64,000 bases of DNA from UBA4582 sp002389265 (GTDB taxonomy: Bacteria > Pseudomonadota > Gammaproteobacteria > Pseudomonadales > Azotimanducaceae): assembly GCA_943788825.1 (NCBI GenBank), contig CALSRT010000002.1, positions 744,001 through 808,000 on the forward strand. Direction: 5' to 3'. Each line of letters starts with the position of its first letter. Within the stretch, counting starts at the first letter, position 1. Of this stretch, positions 17,564 through 26,767 are shown one piece after another. Both the position numbers and the translations under genes were made by a program. The notes beneath the pieces were generated by a model. It ran no database searches. It saw nothing but the letters and a program-made list of their open reading frames with translations, and was not told where the DNA came from.

Positions 17564-18422
17564 TTCTGTGCGGCGAACCGATCTATTGTCTACCGGCGAT
17601 ATGGCCCGATTCGTCGCTCGCGGTTTTCTGCGATTTGATGGGCTGATACCTGACGAGATTAATCGGGATTTCCTCGAACGGATCATGCGAGACGAAGTCC
17701 GCAGTCATCCGCCGGGAACACCTTTGGCGGAGTGCTATGCAACTTGTCCACCGATTGGCGCTTTGCTTCGGCTGCCTAAGGTCGCTGGGATGATTCAGAG
17801 TCTGGTGGGTTTGAATCCGTTGTTTGATCATCATGCCGTGCATCATTGCCCGCCGCACCAGGCTCGCGCGCAGGACACTCATGCAGATTCCATTGTTGAT
17901 GTTCGCAGCACCGCCTTTGATATTCAGCTGATGTATTACCCTCATGAGGTAACGGCCTCAATGGGGGGTACCCGCTATATTCCCGGTAGCCATTTTCGGC
18001 GAATCAACGAAATGGCCATTGCGCGCTATCAAAACATAGCGGGTCAGCAGCATGTGGTTTGCCCGGCTGGAACCCTGCTCATCATGCATCATGGCATCTG
18101 GCATGGCGGTGGTTGTAATCGAAGCGGTGAATCGCGTTATATGCTAAAAATTCGCCTCAACCCAACCTGTCGACAAGTACGATTATGGAATACGGATGAC
18201 CTGGCAGCGTTGTCGGTGGGACCCGCGGCGATCTTTGACCCTGACGCGTACCGGCACCAAGATCGCATTCAAACGCTCTTCGAGCGACCTGAGAAATGGT
18301 TTCCCATGGACGAAAGTCGGCTTGAAACCGTTAATCGAATTCGGCTGTGGCGTGCTCTGATAGATGACCCTGAGTTTGATAGCCATTACTGGCTGTCTCG
18401 CTTGGAGAATCAACCGGAGTGA
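17553..18422 (+). CDS. Phytanoyl-CoA dioxygenase (PhyH) family oxygenase
   Basis: PhyH-family enzymes are Fe(II)/2-oxoglutarate oxygenases that mostly hydroxylate, and sometimes halogenate or epimerise, small substrates. The facial triad is visible: HxD in QDTHADSIVD (about residues 112-114) and the distal His in HHGIWHGGG (about residue 186), followed by an Arg in SRYMLKIRL for 2-oxoglutarate. GGTRYIPGSHF is a characteristic PhyH word. Length is 289 aa from the ATG at 17553; a TTG just before adds one residue. It overlaps the 99-residue gene and ends the coupled nitrile hydratase run. The substrate is unknown; coupling suggests it acts on a nitrile, amide or precursor in the same pathway. 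Confidence 0.88.
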   Translation: MKNNSVRRTDLLSTGDMARFVARGFLRFDGLIPDEINRDFLERIMRDEVRSHPPGTPLAECYATCPPIGALLRLPKVAGMIQSLVGLNPLFDHHAVHHCPPHQARAQDTHADSIVDVRSTAFDIQLMYYPHEVTASMGGTRYIPGSHFRRINEMAIARYQNIAGQQHVVCPAGTLLIMHHGIWHGGGCNRSGESRYMLKIRLNPTCRQVRLWNTDDLAALSVGPAAIFDPDAYRHQDRIQTLFERPEKWFPMDESRLETVNRIRLWRALIDDPEFDSHYWLSRLENQPE

Positions 18423-18652
18423 TTCCGGCGGGGAGGACATTGTCACTGTATGAATCTGTCGTGTTAAACTGGGGGGTGCAGGGCCGGTATAAAGGATCGG
18501 TAGTTTTTGGCGCATGGACAATGTGATGTTGAAATAATGTTATTATGTTTTTTTAGGCAAGTTTTTAGCTGTGGGTTTGAGAGCGGTATCAAATGTGGTT
18601 TTGAAAGTACGATCAAAAGTACTTAATTGAAGCAGGTCCAAGGAGATCAAGC

Positions 18653-19249
18653 ATGGAAATATCAACTATCATCACGCTGGCTATCGTTGTCGGTCTGCTC
18701 GTTTTTACTATCTCAATCTACAACCAGTTGGTTGCTCTGAAAAATCGTTACAAGAACGCCTTTGCCCAGATTGAGGTCCAGCTCAAGCGGCGCTATGACC
18801 TAATACCGAATCTGGTAGAAACCGCGAAAGGCTATCTTACCCATGAGCGAGAGACACTAGAGGCGGTGACCAAGGCGCGGGATGCCGCCGCCAATGGTCT
18901 GGCCGATGCGGCGCGAGACCCCGGAAATGCTGAAGCGCTCAAAAAACTTGCGAGTCAGGAGCAGGTGTTAGGTGGTGCGATGGCTAAATTTAATATCGCG
19001 ATGGAAGCCTATCCGGATCTCAAAGCGAACCAGAATATGATGCAACTCTCGGAAGAGTTGACCAGCACGGAAAACAAAATCTCATTTGCGCGGCAAGGCT
19101 TCAATGATCAGGTGATGGCCTACAACACTTATCGTCAGTCATTTCCGAATGTCCTATTGGCCAACTTTTTTGGTCATGGTGCAGATGCTGTCTTATTGGA
19201 ATTCGCCGACAGTGCGGCAATCCAGGCTGCGCCTGGCGTGTCTTTTTAA
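18653..19249 (+). CDS. lemA: LemA family membrane protein
   Basis: LemA proteins have one N-terminal membrane helix with a long helical domain facing the periplasm or cell exterior; their function is unclear. The helix spans about residues 5-24 (IITLAIVVGLLVFTISIY), followed by NRYKNAFAQIEVQLKRRYDL and IPNLVETAKGYLTHERETLE, which are the defining words. SFPNVLLANFFG near residue 165 is the usual C-terminal signature. Length 198 aa is normal. AAGGAG lies seven bases before the ATG. It is followed after 16 bases by an M48 protease gene, a pairing often seen in proteobacteria. Confidence 0.93.
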   Translation: MEISTIITLAIVVGLLVFTISIYNQLVALKNRYKNAFAQIEVQLKRRYDLIPNLVETAKGYLTHERETLEAVTKARDAAANGLADAARDPGNAEALKKLASQEQVLGGAMAKFNIAMEAYPDLKANQNMMQLSEELTSTENKISFARQGFNDQVMAYNTYRQSFPNVLLANFFGHGADAVLLEFADSAAIQAAPGVSF

Positions 19250-19265
19250 TCTAGTCTGACAGGTC

Positions 19266-21149
19266 ATGGATTTTTTTCAGCACCAGGATAAGGCGCGCCG
19301 TAACACCAAATTGCTATTGGCTCTGTATGCCGCTGCGGTCATCAGTATTATCATACTGACTAACCTGTTAGTCATTATCGTCTTGGGCTTCTCTGACAGT
19401 GCCTCGTTGATGACGTCCAGTCAGGGCTATGACTGGGATTTGTTTTTGATGGTCAGCATGTTAGTCATACTGTTGATTGGTCTGGGTAGTCTGTATCGTA
19501 TTCATTCCTTGTCGAAAGGTGGATCGGTGGTAGCGGAGATGCTCGATGGTCAGTTGCTGATTGATCCCCAAGGCAGCCTTGAGAAGCGCCGTCTGCTCAA
19601 TGTTGTTGAAGAAATGGCGATTGCTGCGGGCACCCCTGTGCCGCCGGTATATATTATTCCCGATGAATCAATCAACGCTTTTGCGGCGGGCTATTCGCCT
19701 GGCGACGCGATAATCGGGATCACTGAAGGCGCGCTGCGGAATCTCAGCCGCGATCAGCTGCAGGGTGTCATTGCCCACGAGTTCAGCCATATATTGAATG
19801 GTGACATGCGGCTCAATATCCGTTTAATGGGTGTGCTCTATGGCATTTTAATGCTGGCGGTGATCGGCCGGATCGTCCTTAACGGCAGTCGATTACGGTA
19901 TTCGTCGAAGCGTAATAGTGGTGGTGCAATGTTGGCAGTGGGTCTTGGACTATTGATTCTGGGCTATCTGGGTAAGTTCTTTGGTTCCCTGATTAAGGCG
20001 GCAGTCAGTCGTCAGCGTGAATACCTTGCCGACGCCTCAGCAGTGCAGTTCACCCGTTATCCTCGGGGTATCAGTGGCGCACTCAAGCGGATCGGTGGTT
20101 ATTCACAGGGTACGGTGCTGGCTAATCCCGAGAGCGAAGAAATCAGTCATGCATTCTTCTGCAGTGGGGTGAACTTTGCTTTTGGTGCATTGACGTCGAC
20201 CCATCCACCGCTGGCCGAGCGAATCAGGCGTCTCGAGCCAAACTGGAATGGTGAGTACTTGTCTCACAATGTGCCAGACGAGTCGCTGCCGGCGGAAGGC
20301 GCGGGACCGCTGCTATCAAGTTTTGCCGGCGCGGCGATACGAATCAATGCCGATGAGGTTTTCCAGACTATGGGCCAGCCAGGCGGCGCTCAATTATCCC
20401 ACGCTCGAAGCTTGCTGGCTTTCATCCCCGATGAATTGCTGAATGCAGCCCACGAGACCTTTTCCGCCAGGGCGATCGTCTATCTACTCTTGCTCGATCA
20501 GGATGCGGAGATTCGGCAGCACCAGTTAAACCTGCTGGAGCACGCTGCCGATGCCGCCGTATTGCAACGACTGCATGAAATGTTGCCGTTATTTTCCGCC
20601 GTCAAACCGGTTATGCGGCTGCCGTTGCTTGAGATTGCCATGCCTGCCTTGCGCCAAATGACGCGGGTTCAGTATGAGGCTTGCAAAGCGAACATCTACG
20701 GACTGGTCATCGCGGATCAAAAAATGAGTCTGAGTGAGTGGGCCTTGCAGAAATTCGTCATCAAGCATCTTGGTGAGGCGTTTGATGGCGCTCATCGCCG
20801 ACCAAGATATAAAGGTTATGCGGCGGTGCGAGGTCAGTGCGCACAATTGCTGTCCGTGCTGGCTTATACGGATGTGACGTCGACCGCTGACCCGCAAGTT
20901 GCCTTTGCTGTGGGGCGAGATTTGCTGGGCCTCGACATTGAGCTGGTGGATAAATCCAGCCTGAGTTTGAGCAACTTGAACGACTCTGTTGATACTCTGG
21001 CGGAGTTACGACCATTGCTGAAGCCCAAGCTTTTAAAGGCATGTATCGCCACCATCACCGCCGACGGGGTCGCAAGCCCAGTGGAAGTCGAGCTTGTCAG
21101 GACTGTCGCTGATTCACTGGATTGCCCGATGCCGCCCATAGTGGCTTAG
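19266..21149 (+). CDS. M48-family membrane metalloprotease with long C-terminal region
   Basis: The protein is an HtpX-like zinc protease of the inner membrane. Two membrane segments lie at about residues 17-41 and 59-78, then the M48 domain with HEFSH at 171-175 and a third ligand expected in SRQREYLADASAVQF (about residue 257). Further hydrophobic segments flank residues 185-235. TSTHPPLAERIRRLEP marks the end of the protease domain near residue 330. About 300 further residues are predominantly helical and unlike HtpX (usually ~290 aa in total); I do not recognise them. With LemA upstream, the two probably work together at the membrane in protein quality control. Whether the C-terminal part lies in the cytoplasm is not clear. 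Confidence 0.9.
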   Translation: MDFFQHQDKARRNTKLLLALYAAAVISIIILTNLLVIIVLGFSDSASLMTSSQGYDWDLFLMVSMLVILLIGLGSLYRIHSLSKGGSVVAEMLDGQLLIDPQGSLEKRRLLNVVEEMAIAAGTPVPPVYIIPDESINAFAAGYSPGDAIIGITEGALRNLSRDQLQGVIAHEFSHILNGDMRLNIRLMGVLYGILMLAVIGRIVLNGSRLRYSSKRNSGGAMLAVGLGLLILGYLGKFFGSLIKAAVSRQREYLADASAVQFTRYPRGISGALKRIGGYSQGTVLANPESEEISHAFFCSGVNFAFGALTSTHPPLAERIRRLEPNWNGEYLSHNVPDESLPAEGAGPLLSSFAGAAIRINADEVFQTMGQPGGAQLSHARSLLAFIPDELLNAAHETFSARAIVYLLLLDQDAEIRQHQLNLLEHAADAAVLQRLHEMLPLFSAVKPVMRLPLLEIAMPALRQMTRVQYEACKANIYGLVIADQKMSLSEWALQKFVIKHLGEAFDGAHRRPRYKGYAAVRGQCAQLLSVLAYTDVTSTADPQVAFAVGRDLLGLDIELVDKSSLSLSNLNDSVDTLAELRPLLKPKLLKACIATITADGVASPVEVELVRTVADSLDCPMPPIVA

Positions 21150-21282
21150 TCATCAATGGTGTTTATCGTGCCCAATTAGCCGGGACGGATTACCTTTGGT
21201 CAAAAAATAGCCTATTGTCTAGATTCGAACCGAAGCTATTGATGGATTTGTGCCGATATAGCGCCTATTTCGAGGATTCTCT

Positions 21283-23862
21283 ATGGGGCACCCATTGTTA
21301 TTGGCGCAAGTCAGACTATTCCGCCCGCGATTAGCGGGGCTGGTGTTTGGCTTTTTTGTTATGGGCATTCAGGCCGACACGCAAGCGAGCCAAGCTTCCA
21401 ATGCTATCAGCGTCGAAGCCTTGACCAAGCCGCTCGGCGGCAATGGTGCCGGTGAGCAATTCCTGCTGGGCTACCAGGATGGAATACCCTTTCACCGCGT
21501 CGCGATAAAAACCCTGCCCCACGCTGAGGTCGGCATCATTCTCGATGGGGTCGTCGATGAAGCTGTCTGGAAAACCATCAGCTACTACGACAACATGATC
21601 GTGGCAGTGCCTAACAAAGGGCTGCCGGGAGAGTACGCCAGTGAAATCCGCATGTTGGCGACAGAAAAGGGTCTGTACGTCAGTAGCATCATGAGCCAAC
21701 CGAAAGATACATTGGTTAAGCGCTTTACTACTCGGGATGAATTCATTGACAGAGATACCTTTGGCATCACTCTCGATATGTCCGGTGAAGGTCTGGTGGG
21801 CTATTGGTTTATCGTAGCCTTAGGTAACAGTTTGATGGATGGCAAGGTTTTGCCCGAGCGAAATTATCAACGGGACTGGGATGGTCCCTGGATTGGCAAG
21901 TCGGCGACTCGTGATGATGGTTGGAGCGTTGAAATGTTTCTACCATGGTCAATGATGAACATGCCTGATACTGGCGCTATGCGCAATATTGGCTTTGCGG
22001 CCAGTCGCCAAGTTTCAGCTTCTAACGAGCGATATCAGTGGCCTGGTTACCCCTATTCTTCTTCAAGATTTGTATCGGCTTTGAATCAGATGGATGTTGA
22101 GGGGGTTTTGCCACGCCAGCAGCTATCTTTTATCCCCTATATTTCCACCACGCTTGATGATGCGATCGGTGAAAACGAAGCCAGAGTTGGTGTGGATATC
22201 TCCTGGAAGCCGTCGCCAAAATTTGAAATGACTGGTAGCCTGTTGCCTGATTTTGGTGCTGTTGAGGCTGACGATGTCGTGTTGAATTTAACTGCCGCAG
22301 AAACGTTTTTCCCAGAAAAGCGCCTGTTTTTTCTCGAGGGCAATGAAGTTTTCGATACCTCGCCAAGGTCGAGCATAGGCAATATATTTCGTGTGGTGAC
22401 AAATGATGATTTCAATACAACGTCGCGTAAAGTTACCGTTAGCGATTATGTGCCCGCACCCATATCCTTGATGAATACCCGGCGAATCGGTGGTACTGCC
22501 AATCAGGTGACCGTGCCGGCCGGGGTTACGCCAAATCGTGGTGAGCGTGATCGGCCAACGGACTTGTTGGGTGCGGCGAAGCTGACAGGTGCTATTGGGG
22601 ACCTGCGATATGGCGTGCTTGGCGCTTTCGAGGATGATGTGAACTGGTTTGGGCAAGATAGCCTCGGTGAGGCGGTGAATATTGAAGATCAAGGCCGGGA
22701 TTTTGCAGTCACCAGATTGTTGTATGAAAGCGTAGGCAAGGACAAACGTTCAATCGGCTATCTCGGCACATTAGCTTCAGGCCCGCGCTACGATGCGATC
22801 GTTCACGGTGTTGACGGCCACTATACAAGCAGTGGTGCGAATCTTACCTTAGACGCCCAGATGATCATGAGTGATGTGGATAGTCTGCAGGGGTACGGTG
22901 GCATGTTTGATTTGCTGTATGCCTCTAGCAATAATCTGCGGCATAAATTTGAATTAGACTATATGAATGAAAACATCAATTTCAGTGATCTTGGATTTTT
23001 GAGCCGTAATGACTACGCGAGTGCTCGTTATGTTATGAGCTACGAGAAGCAGAAGTTTAGTGAGTCAGTAACTAACTTCCGTACCACTGTGGTGCTTGAG
23101 AAGCAGCAAAATGTTACCAAGCAGCAAACGATCAGTAGTGGAATCTATTGGCGTGCGTCGATGATATTACCTGGCAGAAATTCTCTGCGAACAGCGATGG
23201 CCTACTTTCCCCGTCGTTTTGAAGATCTGGATAGTCGCGGCAATGGCGCTTATAAGGTGGATGAAGGCGGTTGGGTTAACGTCAACATAGCAACGGATGC
23301 AGCGGCAGTGACGAGCTATTCGGCAAGTATCGGTGCGGTGACGGAGAACCAGGGCGACTGGTCTTACAATGGCAGCCTGGGCATTACTATTCGACCACTG
23401 GATACTGTCTCGATTGAAATAGACGCCCGGTACAAGCGTCGACATGGCTGGCTGGTTTATCAAGGCGCGCGTAATTTTGGGAGTTATGCGGCAACTGAGT
23501 GGCAACCTGGGATGAAGTTCAACTGGTTTGCAGCCCCTAATCATCAATTCCGTCTCTCCCTTCAGTGGGTTGGCGTGCAAGCGCAAGAAAGGGGCTTTTG
23601 GGCAATACCTGAAGGCGATGGTCAGCTTGTGCCAGGTACCCGGACCAAGGCCAGTTATGACTTTACCGTGAGCAATGTCACCGCTCAGGTTCGCTATCGC
23701 TGGGAAATAGCCCCTTTGACAGATTTCTATCTCGTCTATAACTTGGCAAATGCTTTGCCTAACCAGATTAATGCCGATTTTAATGGGCTTTTTGACGAGA
23801 CCTTTCGGGAGCCGACGATAAGCCGACTGGTGGCAAAATTGCGCTATCGCTTTGGTAACTAG
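21283..23862 (+). CDS. CBM9-like / DUF5916 outer-membrane-type protein
   Basis: The 859-aa protein starts with a signal peptide (LAGLVFGFFVMGIQA, cleavage near residue 33). Residues about 75-230 resemble the CBM9-like sugar-binding fold (ILDGVVDEAVW, DTFGITLDMSG, GWSVEMFLPWSMM). The rest is DUF5916: the word PDFGAVEADDVVLNLTAAET followed by FFPEKRLFFLEG is its clearest mark, and the remainder alternates aromatic and polar residues as expected for a beta-barrel, ending in LRYRFGN with a terminal-type aromatic signature. Probable location is the outer membrane. Function is not established for the family. GAGG lies eight bases before the ATG. It is expressed separately from the protease upstream, with about 130 bases between. 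Confidence 0.85.
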   Translation: MGHPLLLAQVRLFRPRLAGLVFGFFVMGIQADTQASQASNAISVEALTKPLGGNGAGEQFLLGYQDGIPFHRVAIKTLPHAEVGIILDGVVDEAVWKTISYYDNMIVAVPNKGLPGEYASEIRMLATEKGLYVSSIMSQPKDTLVKRFTTRDEFIDRDTFGITLDMSGEGLVGYWFIVALGNSLMDGKVLPERNYQRDWDGPWIGKSATRDDGWSVEMFLPWSMMNMPDTGAMRNIGFAASRQVSASNERYQWPGYPYSSSRFVSALNQMDVEGVLPRQQLSFIPYISTTLDDAIGENEARVGVDISWKPSPKFEMTGSLLPDFGAVEADDVVLNLTAAETFFPEKRLFFLEGNEVFDTSPRSSIGNIFRVVTNDDFNTTSRKVTVSDYVPAPISLMNTRRIGGTANQVTVPAGVTPNRGERDRPTDLLGAAKLTGAIGDLRYGVLGAFEDDVNWFGQDSLGEAVNIEDQGRDFAVTRLLYESVGKDKRSIGYLGTLASGPRYDAIVHGVDGHYTSSGANLTLDAQMIMSDVDSLQGYGGMFDLLYASSNNLRHKFELDYMNENINFSDLGFLSRNDYASARYVMSYEKQKFSESVTNFRTTVVLEKQQNVTKQQTISSGIYWRASMILPGRNSLRTAMAYFPRRFEDLDSRGNGAYKVDEGGWVNVNIATDAAAVTSYSASIGAVTENQGDWSYNGSLGITIRPLDTVSIEIDARYKRRHGWLVYQGARNFGSYAATEWQPGMKFNWFAAPNHQFRLSLQWVGVQAQERGFWAIPEGDGQLVPGTRTKASYDFTVSNVTAQVRYRWEIAPLTDFYLVYNLANALPNQINADFNGLFDETFREPTISRLVAKLRYRFGN

Positions 23863-23863
23863 T

Positions 23864-23890
23864 CAGGCTTAAGCCTGTCATTTAATTTTT
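23864..23890 (+). terminator. Possible weak terminator after the DUF5916 gene
   Basis: CAGGCTTAAGCCTG at 23864-23877 forms a five-pair stem with a TTAA loop, just behind the stop codon, and a T-rich stretch (TTTAATTTTT) follows three bases later. The stem is short, so termination would be partial at best. Confidence 0.45.
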
Positions 23891-23927
23891 GGTCGACATT
23901 GGACCTAGCTAATCCGGAGTAAAACGC

Positions 23928-25205
23928 ATGGCCGCTTCTCAACCCTTTGAAGGGATTAAAGTCGTTGAGTTCGGCCAGTTTGTTGCCGTGCCATTTTGTG
24001 GCCAGCTGCTCGCAGAGGGAGGCGCAGAAGTCATCAAAGTGGAATCTCCGGAAGGCGACCCTAATCGCCATATGGGTGAGGTTGTGGCTTTTGAATCACG
24101 TATTTTTATTTCTCGGAATCGTGGCAAGCATACCCTACCGCTAAAGCTCAGCGATGCCAGCGCCAAACCGGTCATTGATGCGCTGCTGAGTTGGGCTGAC
24201 GTGGTGCTTATGAATTTCAGGCCAGGTCTGGCGGCAAAGATGGGCATCGATGCCGAGACGTTATTGCAGCGTTTCCCGCAACTGATTATTGGCGAGGTCA
24301 CACCCTTTGGTAAGCTGGGTCCCGATGCCGGTCTTTCGGCTATGGATATTGTGGTTCAAGCGCGCAGTGGCCTGATGGCGGCAATGGGGCGTGTGGTGGA
24401 TGGTCGGCCCGCACCAGGAGAGCCAGTAATCTCCGATTATATGGCAGCGACTTCCCTGGCTTTTGGTGTCAGTTCGGCATTGTTTCGCCGGGAACGCACG
24501 GGTAAAGGGGGTATCGTAGATATCAGCCTGATGCAATCGGCGATGACGCTCGCGAATAATCAGCTCATTCGGTCTGAAGATCTCGATCAGGCCAAGCATC
24601 AAGAGATGATTGCCAAAATTAATCAGCAGCGGATCGATGGTGCAACCTTTGAGGCGCAGCGTGCGAGTTTATCCTCGGCGAGGATGCTGGCGCTGACTGC
24701 GATTTATTTTCGAACCTTTGACACCGAGGATGGCTGTATCGCGATTGCCTGTGCGAGCCGGGGGTTACAAGAACGGTTTTCGAAAGCGTTGGGTTTCGCA
24801 GATCGCTATTTGGGTATCAGCCAGGCTGCCCCCATTGATGAACAATACTACCCAACTTTACAAGCTGAGGTGGAGAGGCTGGTGCGCGCACAACCGAGTC
24901 AATGGTGGATGGATATTTTGCAGGCGGCGGGCGTTCCTGTGTCGACTGTAAAATTCCCCGTAGAATTGTTTGAAGACCCGCAAGCAGCTGCCAATGAGAT
25001 GTTTTACGTCCTCCAACATCCAACCGCTGGCGCTTTCCGGGCCTTGTCACCACCGGTTAAACTCAATGATGATGGCTTTCAAGCACAGACAGCCACGGCA
25101 CCATTCGCAACAGAAACGCGAGCGCTGTTAACCAACCTGGGTTTAGTCGATGATCAGATCGATGAGCTGGTTAAGCAAGGGATCACGATTGAGCGAGAGG
25201 CGTAA
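23928..25205 (+). CDS. CaiB/BaiF family III CoA-transferase (second copy)
   Basis: The 425-aa protein carries the family start FEGIKVVEFGQFVAVPFCGQ and LAEGGAEVIKVESPEGDP. The region expected to hold the catalytic Asp is VVQARSGLMAAMG to SDYMAATSLAFGV, where the Asp of SDYMAA is the best candidate. It is only distantly similar to the CoA-transferase at 13739-14908, and about 35 residues longer, so they are not a recent duplication. GGAG lies eight bases before the ATG. It is convergent with the YggN-like gene. The acyl substrate is unknown. Confidence 0.87.
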   Translation: MAASQPFEGIKVVEFGQFVAVPFCGQLLAEGGAEVIKVESPEGDPNRHMGEVVAFESRIFISRNRGKHTLPLKLSDASAKPVIDALLSWADVVLMNFRPGLAAKMGIDAETLLQRFPQLIIGEVTPFGKLGPDAGLSAMDIVVQARSGLMAAMGRVVDGRPAPGEPVISDYMAATSLAFGVSSALFRRERTGKGGIVDISLMQSAMTLANNQLIRSEDLDQAKHQEMIAKINQQRIDGATFEAQRASLSSARMLALTAIYFRTFDTEDGCIAIACASRGLQERFSKALGFADRYLGISQAAPIDEQYYPTLQAEVERLVRAQPSQWWMDILQAAGVPVSTVKFPVELFEDPQAAANEMFYVLQHPTAGAFRALSPPVKLNDDGFQAQTATAPFATETRALLTNLGLVDDQIDELVKQGITIEREA

Positions 25206-25279
25206 GCCGGTGAGCCGCTCAGCACAAGCACCCCATAGCCTGGCGTTGCAATGTCCTTGATGTGCAATTAGCGGCCGCG

Positions 25280-26083
25280 TTAGATACTGTTCGGTGTAGC
25301 TTCGTGTTGAACTACAGCAAAAGATGTGAGTCCTGGCATTGCCGCTTGCAGGTGCATTTCTGTCGCTTGTAGTGCCGTTATCTGTACACATAAAGCCTGC
25401 GCTTGATCCTCAAGTTTGGCAGTCTTCGCCCTGATTTTTGTCTCGAGCTCGTCGCTCAAAGTTTCCATACGACTAGCGAAACCGTCGAGTCGTGCTTCGA
25501 GGTCGTCATCACCAGAGGCTATGGATTGACCGAGGTTCATCAGGACAGCGCCAGTAACTGACGCAACAAAACTAGGTTTGAGATCCTCGATGGCCTGGTC
25601 CATGCCAGAGTTCAGCATTTGAATCGTGCTGCCGTTGAGCTGGAAAGTTTGCTGGTTGCGGCTGAGGTGTGTGTCGATGTCAGCTCGAATTCTTTCCATG
25701 GCGGCGGTGAGACTTGCGGGAGGTGGTGTGCCAGCAATACTCGAAAAAATTTCCGTGACAGCCGTTAATCCAATCTCTACGCCATCTAGGGCAATGTTGA
25801 CGATAGCGGGAACCGTGGTTCGTAGATGTTGGTTGTAGCTGGCGACTAATGCGCTTTGGTGCTCATTGACCACGATCGGCTGGTCATCAATGAAGACCTG
25901 ATTGTCGCGGGTCATTTTAAGGTGATTACCCGCCGCATTAGTCAGTACGAGATTGTCTGGGTTGACGGCGATGTTACCGTCTAGCTGCCACTTGCAGAGA
26001 CTAGGAGTACTTGCGTAAGCACTGGAGACGATAACGATCATTGATATATAACCGACAAGCATAGCCAATATAGCTTTTTTCAT
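25280..26083 (-). CDS. YggN family (DUF2884) secreted protein
   Basis: A 267-aa protein with an N-terminal signal sequence (AILAMLVGYISMIVIVSSAYA, cleavage about residue 25). The mature part starts with a cysteine-containing strand and DNLVLTNAAGNHLKMTRDNQ, then VNEHQSALVASYNQHLRTTVP, the pattern of the DUF2884/YggN family of periplasmic proteins. The C-terminal third is helical with heptad-like spacing (about residues 190-245), suggesting a coiled coil. The molecular function of YggN proteins is not known. It is convergent with the CoA-transferase upstream in coordinates and is separated from the BON lipoprotein by about 210 bases. Confidence 0.75.
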   Translation of the reverse strand: MKKAILAMLVGYISMIVIVSSAYASTPSLCKWQLDGNIAVNPDNLVLTNAAGNHLKMTRDNQVFIDDQPIVVNEHQSALVASYNQHLRTTVPAIVNIALDGVEIGLTAVTEIFSSIAGTPPPASLTAAMERIRADIDTHLSRNQQTFQLNGSTIQMLNSGMDQAIEDLKPSFVASVTGAVLMNLGQSIASGDDDLEARLDGFASRMETLSDELETKIRAKTAKLEDQAQALCVQITALQATEMHLQAAMPGLTSFAVVQHEATPNSI

Positions 26084-26295
26084 TTTGAGCTTTACCTTTG
26101 AATAAGGGTGTCAGTGTAGGTCTAGCAAATTGCAGGCCAGGCGGTTAATGCCTTGATAAACAGGCAGTCTGCCATCAGGGGTGGCAAATTTCACGGACAC
26201 AAAATGATGGAATTGACCAAGTTTTAGGTTTTGCCACGGTTTACGTCCGATGCGCTAGCCGGCATTAGGCCCGACAGGCGTCGGACCAGATTTTT

Positions 26296-26664
26296 TTATT
26301 GGCGGTCTTCGACCTCTACTTGATTGATTTTGAGCTCTGATATGACCTGCTTGACGCCTTTGGCTTCTTGAGCAATTTTGATCGCGATTTGTTCCTGGCT
26401 GGCACTCGAGACTTTGCCTCGAAGTGTGACCACTTGCAGATAAGTGTCGACATTGATGTTGAGCGACTTAATGGCTCTCTCGCGAATTAACTTGGTCTTG
26501 ATCGCCGCAGTAATTGCCGCGTCATCTGTAATTTGGCCGACGCTACGTTCGTCGTTACCCATCATATAGCCGCCGGCAGCCGCGCCGCCGGCTACGACGG
26601 CGATGCAGCTTGAGAGCAGGGTGGTGGTCATGATTAGAATCAGGAGCGTGCGTGGCAAAGTCAT
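26296..26664 (-). CDS. BON-domain lipoprotein
   Basis: The ATG at 26664 gives a lipoprotein signal ending TTLLSSC, so Cys19 or so would be acylated. The mature part has a glycine-rich linker (VVAGGAAAGGYMMG) and one complete BON domain (SVGQITDDAAITAAIKTKL, then VVTLRGKVSS and AKGVKQVISELKI). BON domains bind phospholipid surfaces; two-BON relatives such as E. coli DolP and OsmY act in envelope maintenance. This copy has one clear BON repeat within 122 aa. A TTG just upstream would add one residue. Expected location is the inner face of the outer membrane. Confidence 0.85.
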   Translation of the reverse strand: MTLPRTLLILIMTTTLLSSCIAVVAGGAAAGGYMMGNDERSVGQITDDAAITAAIKTKLIRERAIKSLNINVDTYLQVVTLRGKVSSASQEQIAIKIAQEAKGVKQVISELKINQVEVEDRQ

Positions 26665-26767
26665 CAAAAATTCCCAAAGTCATTTGAGGAGTATATTAGG
26701 CTTTTCATAGGCTGTTGGATACTGACTGCATCGTTGCGGGTTGGCTTGATGTGCCAACCGATAAAAT

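Noticed and set aside
13739..25205. The two CaiB-type CoA-transferases as a recent duplication
   Set aside because: They differ in length and across most of the sequence beyond family motifs, so they are separate paralogues.
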